Assembly: GCA_044235825.1 (NCBI GenBank)
Contig: JBIIHL010000013.1
Span: 1 to 35,170, forward strand
Source of the DNA: CANGYM01 sp044235825
GTDB taxonomy: Bacteria; Pseudomonadota; Alphaproteobacteria; JAJTHO01; CANGYM01
DNA: 35,170 nucleotides
Direction: 5' to 3'
The notes below the pieces were generated by a model. It made no database searches. It was given only the letters and a program-made list of their open reading frames with translations, and had not been told where the DNA came from. A program made the translations under genes and the position numbers. Below, in pieces: positions 7,223-15,320 of the stretch; the first letter of the stretch is position 1, and each line of letters starts with the position of its first letter.

Positions 7223-8002
7223 ATGTCACAGAATTTTTTTCGTTTTTTTGTTGTGGGCCTGTTGTTGATCATCGCTGTGTCTGTGTATCGCTACACGGAC
7301 CGCTCTGTTTTAACAGCACAAGGGGGCATTTCCAAAGATGAGGTTGCCAAAATCGTCGAAGAGACCCTTTTGACAAAACCTGACCTTGTGATCAAGGCCG
7401 CTGAAAATTATCAAAAAACGCTGGAACAACAGCAAAACAACGATCGCGAGGCCACTCTGGCCGCGGTCAAGCCAGACTTGGCCAAGGCGGCCACCACCTT
7501 TCCAATTGTGGGCAATGCGGACGCCCCCCTGACGGTGTATGAATTTTTGGATTACAACTGTGGGTATTGCAAAATGATGACCCCTGTGGTGAATGCCGTT
7601 GCCGATGCCAGCAAAGATGTTCGGTTTGTGATTTTGGATTTCCCTATTTTGGCCCCCTCGTCCGAGGATGCGGCCCGCGCGGCCCTCGCCGCCAACAAAC
7701 AGGGAAAATTCCGCCCCCTGCACGATGCCATGATGGCCCACAAAGGGGCTTTGTCCAAAGAGGTGATTTTGGATCTGGCCAAAACATCGGGTCTGGATGT
7801 TGAAAAACTCAAAACAGATATGGCGGGATCAGAGGTTTCTGAACAACTGGCCAAATCGAGGGACTTCGCCAAGCAGCTGAAACTCAATGGCACCCCCAGC
7901 TTTTTGATCGGGGATGAGTTTATCCCAGGGGCCCTGTCCAAAGAGGCCTTGATGGAAAAAATTGAGGCTCTGCGCAATCCATCCGCCCCCAAAAATCCCT
8001 AA
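7223..8002 (+). CDS. Membrane-anchored DsbA-family thiol oxidoreductase
   Basis: The 259-aa product starts with an uncleaved-looking membrane anchor (residues about 5-22, FFRFFVVGLLLIIAVSVY). A charged linker with helical KPDLVIKAAENYQKTLEQ follows, then a thioredoxin fold. The redox pair is CGYC (Cys113, Cys116), preceded by the strand VYEFLDYN. A cis-proline loop GTPSFLIGDEFIPG lies near residue 230. These are features of the DsbA/BdbD/Com1 group that introduce or shuffle disulfides in the periplasm. The N-terminal extension resembles Com1-type proteins. The partner (DsbB) is not nearby. It follows rpmH by 57 bp. Confidence 0.9.
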   Translation: MSQNFFRFFVVGLLLIIAVSVYRYTDRSVLTAQGGISKDEVAKIVEETLLTKPDLVIKAAENYQKTLEQQQNNDREATLAAVKPDLAKAATTFPIVGNADAPLTVYEFLDYNCGYCKMMTPVVNAVADASKDVRFVILDFPILAPSSEDAARAALAANKQGKFRPLHDAMMAHKGALSKEVILDLAKTSGLDVEKLKTDMAGSEVSEQLAKSRDFAKQLKLNGTPSFLIGDEFIPGALSKEALMEKIEALRNPSAPKNP

Positions 8003-8036
8003 GTCCCCCCCATTGTTTCCGATTGTTGATGCAGGA

Positions 8037-8064
8037 TTGTTTTTCCCCTTTGATCCGTTACAAT
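8037..8064 (+). promoter_or_regulatory. Possible promoter of nadA
   Basis: TTGTTT at 8037-8042 and TACAAT at 8059-8064 are separated by 16 bp in the 99-bp gap before nadA. The motif match is moderate and nothing else supports it. Confidence 0.3.
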
Positions 8065-8101
8065 GTTTGTATTATCCCTGTTTTATGAATCTTGACACCC
8101 T

Positions 8102-9115
8102 ATGTCTACCTTGACCCCGTCTTTTGGGGATACCGTATCAAAGTCCGAGTCTTCTTTGGATGCTCGCTCGTCTTTGGATTTAGAAGCGGGCATAAGGCAA
8201 ATGCGCCACGATAAAAACGCCGTGATTCTGGCCCACTATTACCAAGAGCCAGAGATTCAGGATCTGGCGGATTTTGTGGGGGATTCGCTGGATTTATCCC
8301 GAAAGGCTGCGGCCACTGATGCGGATATCATCGTGTTTTGCGGTGTGCGGTTTATGGCGGAGGTGGCGAAAATCCTCAGCCCCCAAAAAAAGGTCCTGCT
8401 GCCGGACATGCGGGCGGGATGTTCTTTGGAAACATCCTGCCCACCGGCGGCGTTTAAGGCCTTTCGAGAGGCCCACCCCGACCATCTGGCCCTGACCTAT
8501 ATCAACTGTTCGGCGGAGGTGAAGGCTCTCTCTGACATCATCGTGACATCCTCAAATGCCGAGGCCATCATTCGTCAAATCCCCGAAACGCAAAACATCA
8601 TCTTTGCCCCCGATAAACATTTGGGCCAGTTTCTGATTGAAAAAACAGGGCGCGACATGCTGCTGTGGCAGGGTGCCTGCATGGTGCATGAACGCTTTTC
8701 CGAAGAGGGTCTGGTGCGCCTGAAAACCCGCCACCCTGCGGCCGCCGTCATCGCCCACCCTGAATGCCCCACCGCCATTTTGCGTCATGCGGATCATGTT
8801 GGATCAACATCATCCCTCATTGCCTTTACCCGCAATACCCCGTATTCCACCTATATTGTGGCCACCGAACTGGGGATTTTGCACCAGATGCGTTTGGCTT
8901 CGCCGGATAAAACCTTTTTGGACGTGCCCGGGCTGGACAGCACCTGCGCCTGTAATGCCTGCCCCTATATGCGCCTGAATACCGTGGAAAAACTGTATCA
9001 ATGCATGAAAACAGAGCAGCCCGAAATCATCCTGCCAGAGGATTTACGTCTGGCCGCCCTGCGCCCCTTACAAAAAATGCTGGCCATGTCGCCGCCGCCG
9101 ATCAAGACAATCTGA
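8102..9115 (+). CDS. nadA: Quinolinate synthase
   Basis: NadA condenses iminoaspartate with dihydroxyacetone phosphate to quinolinate, the second step of NAD synthesis from aspartate, with a 4Fe-4S cluster. Visible family blocks are AVILAHYYQEPEIQDLADF, GDSLDLSRKA, VFCGVRFMAEVAKIL and the MRAGCSLETSCP segment. The likely cluster ligands are Cys113, Cys193 (WQGACMVHE) and Cys287 (CNACPYMRLNTVEK). Length (337 aa) is normal. nadB and nadC are not in the window, but nadD lies at 24.2 kb. It converges on thiD with only 17 bp between the stops. Confidence 0.96.
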   Translation: MSTLTPSFGDTVSKSESSLDARSSLDLEAGIRQMRHDKNAVILAHYYQEPEIQDLADFVGDSLDLSRKAAATDADIIVFCGVRFMAEVAKILSPQKKVLLPDMRAGCSLETSCPPAAFKAFREAHPDHLALTYINCSAEVKALSDIIVTSSNAEAIIRQIPETQNIIFAPDKHLGQFLIEKTGRDMLLWQGACMVHERFSEEGLVRLKTRHPAAAVIAHPECPTAILRHADHVGSTSSLIAFTRNTPYSTYIVATELGILHQMRLASPDKTFLDVPGLDSTCACNACPYMRLNTVEKLYQCMKTEQPEIILPEDLRLAALRPLQKMLAMSPPPIKTI

Positions 9116-9132
9116 CGCTTGGTCATGGACCC

Positions 9133-9861
9133 CTACAAAACAGGCCCCGTCCCCTGACCAATCTCAGGGGGATGGTTCAGGGCCTGATGCACAAAGGCCA
9201 AAGCCTGCTCTGTGGCCCGAACCAACGACAACCCGTGGGCCAGTCCCGTGGCCACAGCGCTGGAGACAATGCACCCCGTGCCGTGGGTATGACGGGTCAG
9301 GATGCGGGGATGGGAAAAGGCGGTTTCGTTTGTGCCGTCTTTCAGGATGCTGATAATCATCGCCCCGTCTTCATGGCCACCGGTAATCAGGGCGGCGCGG
9401 GCGTGATGCAGGGGCAGCAATGCGGCCTCTATCGTGTTGGGCGTGATGCAGGTGACGCGGGGCAGCAAATCCTGTTTTAAAATCTCAAAGGCCTCCGCCG
9501 CAATCAACGGCGCCCCGTGGCTGGCCACCACGATGGGATCCAAAACAACGGGGCAGGGCAGGCGGTCCAGCAACCCCACCAAACAGCGGGCAATGGCCGC
9601 GCTGCCAATCATACCGATTTTGATGGCCGCCGGCGGGGTATCGGCCAGCAGGGCCTCCACTTGCTCTTGAAACAAAGCGGGGTCTGTTGGGACCACGCGG
9701 GCAACGCTCAGGGTGTTTTGCACCGTTTGGGCCGTGGCCACGGCCAAGCCGTAACCCCCCAGCGCGTGAATGGTTTTGATATCCACCAAAACACCGGCCC
9801 CGCCGCTGGGATCAAATCCCGCCACCGAAAGCACAACGGGGGGAGGGGACCCATCCATCAT
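9133..9861 (-). CDS. thiD: Hydroxymethylpyrimidine / phosphomethylpyrimidine kinase
   Basis: ThiD phosphorylates HMP and HMP-phosphate for thiamine synthesis. The ribokinase-like fold is shown by VAGFDPSGGAGVLVDIKTI at the N-terminus, HALGGYGLAVATAQTVQNT, and the anion-hole motif RHTHGTGCIVSSAVATGLAHG containing the catalytic Cys. At 242 aa it is slightly shorter than many homologues and ends soon after the last helix. The start codon overlaps the xerD stop (ATGA), so the two are translationally coupled. No thiamine riboswitch was seen upstream. Confidence 0.94.
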   Translation of the reverse strand: MMDGSPPPVVLSVAGFDPSGGAGVLVDIKTIHALGGYGLAVATAQTVQNTLSVARVVPTDPALFQEQVEALLADTPPAAIKIGMIGSAAIARCLVGLLDRLPCPVVLDPIVVASHGAPLIAAEAFEILKQDLLPRVTCITPNTIEAALLPLHHARAALITGGHEDGAMIISILKDGTNETAFSHPRILTRHTHGTGCIVSSAVATGLAHGLSLVRATEQALAFVHQALNHPPEIGQGTGPVL

Positions 9862-10787
9862 CGCGGCGTTCCCAATGTCCCATCGTGCTGCCCCAAAGGG
9901 TGATAGGTTTGCAGGGTCTGGCGCAAATGATCCTCTGGAATGTGGGTATAAATCTGGGTGGTGGAGAGGTCTTCGTGACGCAAAATGGCCTGCAATGTGG
10001 GCAAATCCACCCCCCGATGCAGCAAATGCGTGGCCAAAGAATGCCGCAAAACGTGGGCCGATAACGATGGCAGGCCGACCTTGGCCGCAAGGTCCTTTAA
10101 CTTTAAATCCAACTGTTGACGGGAAACGTGGCCTTGGCGGCTGTTGCCAGGAAACATAAAGGGGTTTTGGGGTTTCACTAAAAAATGGCCCCGCACCTCT
10201 TTATAGGCTTGCAACGCCTTGCTGGCCCCCAATGTTAAGGGCAACAGGCGCTCTTTCCCCCCTTTACCGGTGACCAAGAGGGCCTCTCCCTGATGCATCA
10301 AGGCAGAAAAAGGCAAACAAACCAGCTCACTGGCCCGCAGGCCCACCCCATACAGCAACTCGATCATGGCCAGCAGGCGTTTGTCCTCTGGCGTGATGGG
10401 GTTGTTGAACCACGCAAACAGCAGCCCCATCTGATCCTCGGTCAAATAATGGGGGATGGGGCGGTGGGCCGCCGGCGTTTTCAGGGTTTTTGTGGGGTTA
10501 TCGGGGCGCAGGCCTTCGGTTTGTAAAAACAAAAAAAATTGGCGCAACGCCGTAATGGCGCGGCTGCGGCTGCGGGGATTCAGGGTCAGGGTTTGCAGAT
10601 AGGTTGTGATCTCCTCCGCACGAACGGCGGGACCGTGGGGGACAGCGGTTAAAAACGCCTTGATATCCCGCGTATAGGCCATCAGGGTGTTGGGCGCCGC
10701 CCCCCGCTCAATGGCCATCATATCCAAAAAACGGGCCAGCACGGTTAGGGCCTCTGGGGCAGAAGCCTCAGTGATCGTGGCCGTCAT
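9858..10787 (-). CDS. xerD: Site-specific tyrosine recombinase, XerD-like
   Basis: This 309-aa integrase-fold protein has an N-terminal SAM-like domain (FLDMMAIERGAAPNTLMAYT). All catalytic residues are present: Arg151 (GVGLRASELV), Lys175 in TGKGGKER, His245 and Arg248 (SAHVLRHSLATHLL), His271 (LRHEDLST) and the Tyr280 nucleophile (QIYTH). XerC/XerD resolve chromosome dimers at dif. The opening and C-terminus favour XerD over XerC, but the paralogue is not in view. The ATG at 10787 was preferred over a TTG at 10805. The start overlaps the end of the zinc-finger gene by 20 bp. Confidence 0.92.
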   Translation of the reverse strand: MTATITEASAPEALTVLARFLDMMAIERGAAPNTLMAYTRDIKAFLTAVPHGPAVRAEEITTYLQTLTLNPRSRSRAITALRQFFLFLQTEGLRPDNPTKTLKTPAAHRPIPHYLTEDQMGLLFAWFNNPITPEDKRLLAMIELLYGVGLRASELVCLPFSALMHQGEALLVTGKGGKERLLPLTLGASKALQAYKEVRGHFLVKPQNPFMFPGNSRQGHVSRQQLDLKLKDLAAKVGLPSLSAHVLRHSLATHLLHRGVDLPTLQAILRHEDLSTTQIYTHIPEDHLRQTLQTYHPLGQHDGTLGTPR

Positions 10788-10992
10788 GGGAACCCTCGCC
10801 CGCAATCCAGCGAAATGTCCGGCTGCAATAGGGACAGGTAATCTGCGTTTGCGACCCCATGTTCAAATAAACGCGGGGATGCCCCAAAGCCCCCCCACCC
10901 CCATCACACGCAGGGCGCTTGGTGGAAACATCAATAATCTCAAAAGCTTGGGCATCATCAGCCGCAGAGGAAGAAACAGGCGTCGCAGTCAT
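10768..10992 (-). CDS. zf-CHCC zinc-finger protein (NDUFS6-like)
   Basis: The 74-aa protein has the compact zf-CHCC pattern: Cys29 in ACDGGGGALGHPRVYLNM, His38, then Cys53 and Cys56 in CPYCSRTF. The fold is related to the mitochondrial complex I subunit NDUFS6. Bacterial members are small, widespread in alphaproteobacteria, and poorly characterised. A short acidic N-terminus and a His-rich tail (GSHDGHDH) flank the domain. It is first in an overlapping operon with xerD and thiD. Confidence 0.9.
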   Translation of the reverse strand: MTATPVSSSAADDAQAFEIIDVSTKRPACDGGGGALGHPRVYLNMGSQTQITCPYCSRTFRWIAGEGSHDGHDH

Positions 10993-11164
10993 GACAAACC
11001 CCAATCAAAAGCGAAAACACGTCTTTTTTCTAAAGGGTTTTGGGCCGGAAAGCTAGGGGGAAATATGTCGTACCAAAGTGGGGAAATTCAATCCCCCCTC
11101 CCGCGTGCGGGGGTACGTCCCAAGACATACGTGATCAAGACAATCATTAAGCGTCCTAAGAGCC

Positions 11165-11581
11165 CTAAAAGCGAAAGAGCTTAGCCGCTCTGGTCATGGT
11201 TTGACGTAAATTGAGTTCATAGCCCAACTGCGCTGCAGGGATGGGCATCCCATAAACATTATAATGACGGGGATGAGGATTGGGGGCGTGATGTAGGGTT
11301 GTGTTAGAGGACAATCCTTTCCAATACAATGAAACAGAAAGATCAAAATAGCCCAGCATGGGTCTTGGATTCTCTTGACGCAGAAAACTTGGTTCCACAT
11401 ATTTTTTCCCCAAGGCTTTGATCCTTGGCTGGCAAAGAGCGGTGGTGCGATAAACGGAAAATCCGCTGGGATGTTTTTTGGAAAAAACAGATGACTTTAC
11501 AACGCCTTTATCCCAATCGACATCGCCCTGATAAAACAAAAATCGTGACAAAATGTCATCAGCAGACAGCGCGGTGACCAT
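11165..11581 (-). CDS. Third gene of an uncharacterised TIGR04255-associated cassette
   Basis: The 138-aa product starts MVTALSADDILSRFLFYQGD and overlaps the preceding gene by 23 bp. It resembles, from memory, a family of small hypothetical proteins with an N-terminal '...SRFLF...', a middle '...FSVYRT...' and a C-terminal 'xNPxxRHxNIxGxP' block. Here that block is APNPHPRHYNVYGMPIPAAQ. Conserved His and Asp residues could be catalytic, but no nuclease motif is proven. There is no signal peptide. The gene is AT-richer than argG and xerD. Function unknown. Confidence 0.75.
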   Translation of the reverse strand: MVTALSADDILSRFLFYQGDVDWDKGVVKSSVFSKKHPSGFSVYRTTALCQPRIKALGKKYVEPSFLRQENPRPMLGYFDLSVSLYWKGLSSNTTLHHAPNPHPRHYNVYGMPIPAAQLGYELNLRQTMTRAAKLFRF

Positions 11582-12026
11582 AAGCAGGATCTCTGACAAA
11601 ATGCTTTTTCAGATAGATATTGGCAATTAAGGATTTTGTTTCCTCTGAATATTGGGCAACGCCATTATTGCCCACCATCCCATCCTCGTTAAGCAAAGCA
11701 TAAACAACAGTTTTATCCCTGACAATCACAGAAAAAATTTTTTGAGATAGTGCAGGATCATACCATTCCAACAATATCCCCCCATCCTGTTCAAGACCAA
11801 GTCCCGGGGCGAACATCAGATGATCTGGCAGCGCATCCACCATATCCCCCGTATTGCGGATGGTTTGGGATGTGATTGGAATATCTCGTTCCTTGGCTTC
11901 GTCAATCAGACGGATGATGTCATCGTGAATTTTTCTACGCCAATCCCCCCTGCAACTGTGTGTTTGTTGTGGAAAAAGCAGAATGATGGAGTGACAATAG
12001 GATGGCGTTGGCGCAAGATTTCTCAT
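11559..12026 (-). CDS. Second gene of an uncharacterised TIGR04255-associated cassette
   Basis: The 155-aa frame starts at an ATG overlapping the upstream TGA (ATGA), so translation is probably coupled. The central DGGILLEWYDPALSQKIFSV and the VVYALLNEDG block resemble a sporadic family with a '...DGxIxLEW...' strand followed by '...YAxL...'. An earlier ATG at 12041 is possible. There is no signal peptide or membrane helix beyond a mildly hydrophobic N-terminal stretch (YCHSIILLF). Function unknown. It is encoded between a TIGR04255-like protein and another small protein, all on the minus strand. Confidence 0.75.
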   Translation of the reverse strand: MRNLAPTPSYCHSIILLFPQQTHSCRGDWRRKIHDDIIRLIDEAKERDIPITSQTIRNTGDMVDALPDHLMFAPGLGLEQDGGILLEWYDPALSQKIFSVIVRDKTVVYALLNEDGMVGNNGVAQYSEETKSLIANIYLKKHFVRDPAYGHRAVC

Positions 12027-12754
12027 CGGTATTTTTCCCATGTTCTTTCTTTTAAGAAATTGAAAAAAATTATGTTTTTGACTTCTCTGGTTTTCGATAG
12101 GCATGCTTTTAATCTTTCATCGCCAAAAGCATGGCCAATTGTTTTTGTGATGACATCGATATCTAGGGTAAATCGTTTAGGATCATCACCGTGTTCTGCG
12201 GGGCCAAAGTTAACAATCGCCTGACACGACGATTCTGGAAACGAGGAAACAAACCGATAAAAAGGTGAATGATCAATAACAAAAGCATCAGCCTTTTTAT
12301 TTTCCAAAATCACATTAAATGCAGCATGAACATCCTCATCGTCAGCAAGGGCAATGGTGTTGATGAATCGGACACCAAGAGCCTCAACACAAAGGTCCTG
12401 TCTTAATGTTTTATAATACGCATAGGCTTCCATGGCTTCATCCATAAACCTGTCCCATCCTGGGTAATCATTGAGCGCATGATAGGAAAACCCATTGCTG
12501 CGAAATTGCATGATTCTGGTGCCAGATGTATTTTTATGTTGAAAACCCAATGCTTTACTTCTGTATTGTATATCAGATGGATTCATTTTTGTTTCAAACA
12601 AATGTATATTTTCCGTAATGGGAAATTTAGTTTTCAGACCAACGTCATCATTCAAGTGACCATATCCATCCGTTTCATAATCATCACAAACAATACCCAA
12701 AACAGCCTCTGTAATGGGGGGATGGGTCAAAGAAGGATAGGGCTGTTTGTTCAT
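12023..12754 (-). CDS. TIGR04255-family-like protein
   Basis: The 243-aa protein begins MNKQPYPSLTHPPITEAVLG. Its short 'L.xPPIxEAVLGI' opening is the characteristic start of TIGR04255, a sporadically distributed family of unknown function. Later segments, such as GTRIMQFRSNGFSYHALNDY near residue 70 and EALGVRFINTIAL near residue 125, fit that family from memory. It probably leads the three-gene cassette. A TATAAT element lies 12 bp upstream of the ATG with no Shine-Dalgarno between them, so the mRNA may be leaderless. The gene is AT-rich and probably horizontally acquired. A defence role is conceivable but not shown. Confidence 0.8.
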   Translation of the reverse strand: MNKQPYPSLTHPPITEAVLGIVCDDYETDGYGHLNDDVGLKTKFPITENIHLFETKMNPSDIQYRSKALGFQHKNTSGTRIMQFRSNGFSYHALNDYPGWDRFMDEAMEAYAYYKTLRQDLCVEALGVRFINTIALADDEDVHAAFNVILENKKADAFVIDHSPFYRFVSSFPESSCQAIVNFGPAEHGDDPKRFTLDIDVITKTIGHAFGDERLKACLSKTREVKNIIFFNFLKERTWEKYR

Positions 12755-12765
12755 ACCATGAGGAT

Positions 12766-12771
12766 ATTATA
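12766..12771 (-). promoter_or_regulatory. -10 element of the TIGR04255 cassette
   Basis: Read on the minus strand the hexamer is TATAAT, a perfect consensus. Transcription would begin only about 5-6 nt before the ATG at 12754. No good -35 hexamer is evident. Confidence 0.45.
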
Positions 12772-12796
12772 AGCTTTCGCTTAATAAAACGTAGCA

Positions 12797-12843
12797 CACC
12801 CGACGATCAAAGATCAAACGCCGTTTTCATAAAACGACGGGTG
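12797..12843 (-). terminator. Hairpin terminator downstream of argG
   Basis: CGTTTT (12822-12827) and AAAACG (12831-12836) form an inner stem with a 3-nt loop. CACCCG (12797-12802) pairs with CGGGTG (12838-12843) as an outer stem. On the minus strand T-rich sequence follows the inner stem. It separates argG from the accessory cassette. Confidence 0.55.
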
Positions 12844-12860
12844 AGAGGACATGGAGCCCC

Positions 12861-14066
12861 CTAATGCCCCCCCCGCCGTGCCACAACCCGTGCCCCCAGT
12901 CCCACCAGACGGATAAAGCCCCCTGCGTCGCGGTGATCGTACGTGGCGCCGCCGTCTTCGAAAGTGGCCAAGGCCTCGGAATACAAACTGTGGGGGGAAC
13001 GGCGGCCCGTGACGGTGACCGTCCCCTTATACAGGCGCAGGCGCACATCCCCAGTGACATAATGCTGGCTGGCATCAATGGCCGATTGCATCATCAAACG
13101 TTCGGGGGAAAACCAGTGGCCGTTATACACCAACTCGGCGTAACGCGGCATCATCTCGTCCTTTAAATGGGCCGATCCGCGGTCCAGCGTCAGGCTTTCC
13201 AACGCCCGCCGCGCCGTTAACAGGATTGTGCCCCCGGGGGTTTCATACACCCCGCGGGATTTGATCCCCACATACCGGTTTTCCACCAAATCCAAGCGCC
13301 CAATGCCGTTTTCCCCGCCCAAACGGTTCAGGGTGGCCAACAACGCCGCCGGCGACAGACTCTGCCCATCCACGGCCACGGGGTCCCCGCGCTCAAAAGA
13401 CAAAACAATCTCCGTTACCTGATCAGGGGCCGTTTGGGGGGAGGTTGTGCGTAAAAACATGGATTCCTCGGGGGCAACCCACGGGTCCTCCAGCGCCTTG
13501 CCTTCAAAAGACGTATGCAGCAAATTGGCATCCACGGAATAGGGGGCCTCGCCCTTTTTGTCCGACGGCACGGGAATATGGTTTTTTTCCGCAAATTCCA
13601 GCAGCTTTGTGCGGGATGTCAAATCCCATTCCCGCCACGGGGCAATGATCTGAATGTCCGGATCATGGGCCATATAGCCCAGTTCAAAGCGCACCTGATC
13701 GTTCCCCTTGCCCGTGGCCCCGTGGGCCACAGCGCGGGCCCCCACCTGATGGGCAATGTCAATTTGACGTTTGGCAATCAGGGGGCGGGCAATGGATGTG
13801 CCCAGCAGATACACCCCCTCGTACAGCGCATTGGCGCGGAACATGGGGAACACGTAATCTTTGACAAAGGTTTCGCGCAGATCCTCAATAAAAATCTGCG
13901 TGATGCCCATGGCGGCGGCTTTGGCGCGGGCGGGTTCGATTTCATCCTCTTGCCCCAAATCGGCGGTAAAGGTCACAACCTCGCAATTCTTCTCAACCTG
14001 CAACCATTTGGCAATGACCGAGGTATCCAAACCCCCAGAATACGCAAGCACAACTTTGGTTTTCAT
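12861..14066 (-). CDS. argG: Argininosuccinate synthase
   Basis: ArgG joins citrulline and aspartate with ATP in the penultimate step of arginine synthesis. The N-terminal pyrophosphatase loop reads VVLAYSGGLDTSVIAKWL. The mid-domain AVAHGATGKGNDQVRFELG binds ATP and citrulline. The C-terminal YSEALATFEDGGATYDHRDA block is also typical. Length (401 aa) is normal and all expected parts are present. A small unknown gene ends 4 bp upstream and is probably cotranscribed. argH is not in the window. Confidence 0.97.
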   Translation of the reverse strand: MKTKVVLAYSGGLDTSVIAKWLQVEKNCEVVTFTADLGQEDEIEPARAKAAAMGITQIFIEDLRETFVKDYVFPMFRANALYEGVYLLGTSIARPLIAKRQIDIAHQVGARAVAHGATGKGNDQVRFELGYMAHDPDIQIIAPWREWDLTSRTKLLEFAEKNHIPVPSDKKGEAPYSVDANLLHTSFEGKALEDPWVAPEESMFLRTTSPQTAPDQVTEIVLSFERGDPVAVDGQSLSPAALLATLNRLGGENGIGRLDLVENRYVGIKSRGVYETPGGTILLTARRALESLTLDRGSAHLKDEMMPRYAELVYNGHWFSPERLMMQSAIDASQHYVTGDVRLRLYKGTVTVTGRRSPHSLYSEALATFEDGGATYDHRDAGGFIRLVGLGARVVARRGGH

Positions 14067-14070
14067 ACCA

Positions 14071-14427
14071 TCATCTCGTTTCTTCGCTATCAGGCGCCCT
14101 TTCTACAGGATTTTCCATCTGAAAGGAAGGGGTTTGCTGGGATAACAACGCAGAGCTCATGCGCTTTAGGGCCTGTTTTTGGCTATTGCGCCAGGATCGG
14201 CAAAGCGCATCTTGCATGGCATCAATCTGCTGCGGGGCCAGCTTGAACGTGATTAGGCCATCGTCATCTTCCGGATGTTTCTCCAGCAAAGCAATCAGGG
14301 TCATTGCGGCCTTCATCCTCTGTTCCATACTGGGGGCAGTTTCCCCATGCATCAGGGGTTCCCCGTGAATAATATCCTGAAAAAACGCGATCAGATCTTG
14401 GCGGCTGAGTTTGGGTTTGGTGGGCAT
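14071..14427 (-). CDS. Hypothetical 118-aa protein upstream of argG
   Basis: The ATG at 14427 is preceded by GGAG at 9-nt spacing and opens MPTKPKLSRQDLIAFFQDII. The protein is helical and soluble with a central KHPEDDDGLITFKLAPQQID segment. The C-terminal 20 residues are polar and likely disordered. The LSRQDLIAFFQ start and the helical body recall small phage or DNA-packaging-associated proteins, but this is not strong enough to name. It ends 4 bp before argG, which suggests cotranscription. Confidence 0.7.
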   Translation of the reverse strand: MPTKPKLSRQDLIAFFQDIIHGEPLMHGETAPSMEQRMKAAMTLIALLEKHPEDDDGLITFKLAPQQIDAMQDALCRSWRNSQKQALKRMSSALLSQQTPSFQMENPVERAPDSEETR

Positions 14428-14660
14428 AGTATGGATCTCCTTGATTATGAAATGAATAAAATACAAATTGTTGATTTCAGTTATTTTTTTCCCCTTGCCT
14501 GTTGATTTTCAAAAAAAACCATACCGTTTCTTGTCCAACGATACCCTCTGGTGCGTTTTTTAGCAGAAAATCCCTTTCACTCTTCACGTTATCTTAACGG
14601 ATACACCCTAAAGTTGGATTATCTTACAAACAAACGCAATGGTTGTTTCCGAGGGGTTTT

Positions 14661-14939
14661 ATGCAGTTATCAGTGGATATGGGATTGTTTCAGGCAAGGG
14701 AGACTCTGAATGCGCTTCAGAAGTCCTTGGATGACACACCAGCGCGGCAAACATACACGCTAGAGGCCAACAAGGTGGCCAAAATCACAACACCCGCGAT
14801 TCAGGTTTTGATTGCGGCGGCTTTGAATTTTCAAAAACAAAGCAAAATTTTGCGTTTGGCTAATCCTTCCTCCGTTGTGGAACGTGCCTTTTCGGATCTT
14901 GGATGCCAAAGTCTGTATCACCAAATGACGGAGTCGTAA
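14661..14939 (+). CDS. STAS-domain protein heading the signalling operon
   Basis: The 92-aa product begins at an ATG with GAGGGG at 4-nt spacing. Its shape fits a lone STAS domain. The short strand TYTLEANKVAKITTPAIQVL stands where canonical STAS proteins have 'ldtsglqlLlaa', and KILRLANPSSVVERAFSDLG matches the 'l.l.n.s..v...l..lgl' end. The usual 'D-S/T-x-G' phosphorylation loop is replaced by KITTPAIQ, so Thr may be the modified residue or the switch may be lost. cheY starts 3 bp after its stop. The 14428-14660 gap upstream contains the presumed operon promoter, which I could not pin down. Confidence 0.8.
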   Translation: MQLSVDMGLFQARETLNALQKSLDDTPARQTYTLEANKVAKITTPAIQVLIAAALNFQKQSKILRLANPSSVVERAFSDLGCQSLYHQMTES

Positions 14940-14942
14940 TTT

Positions 14943-15308
14943 ATGTCAAAAACCGTTTTAGCTGTTGATGATTCCAAAACCATGCGCGACATGGTGAGCT
15001 TTGCCCTGACTGAGGCAGGCTTTACCGTGACCACTGCCGATGACGGCGTTCATGGTCTAAAGGTTGCCCAAGAGGGCACGTTTGACGTGATCATCACCGA
15101 TATCAACATGCCCAATATGGATGGCATCACATTGATCAGCCATTTGCGGGGTCTGTCCCAATACCAGAGCACACCCATTCTGATTTTAACCACAGAATCG
15201 GAACAGGGAAAACGGGATCAGGGCAAAAATGCGGGGGCAACGGGCTGGATCGTCAAGCCCTTTAACCCTGAAAAGCTGATTCAGGTTGTCAACAAGGTTG
15301 CTGCATAG
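14943..15308 (+). CDS. cheY: Chemotaxis response regulator CheY
   Basis: This 121-aa single receiver domain has the acidic pair Asp9/Asp10 (LAVDDSKTMRDMVSF), the phospho-acceptor Asp53 (VIITDINMPNMDG), the Thr of ILILTTESEQGKRDQG, and Lys in IVKPFNPEKL. There is no output domain, so it acts by protein binding, either at the flagellar switch or at another target. CheA follows. Family knowledge gives CheA as the phosphodonor. No dedicated cheZ or cheC gene is in the operon. Confidence 0.95.
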   Translation: MSKTVLAVDDSKTMRDMVSFALTEAGFTVTTADDGVHGLKVAQEGTFDVIITDINMPNMDGITLISHLRGLSQYQSTPILILTTESEQGKRDQGKNAGATGWIVKPFNPEKLIQVVNKVAA

Positions 15309-15320
15309 GGGATCACGATC

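Noticed and set aside
9001..9480. 159-codon plus-strand frame across the nadA end and thiD
   Set aside because: It is antisense to thiD over most of its length and has no family resemblance.
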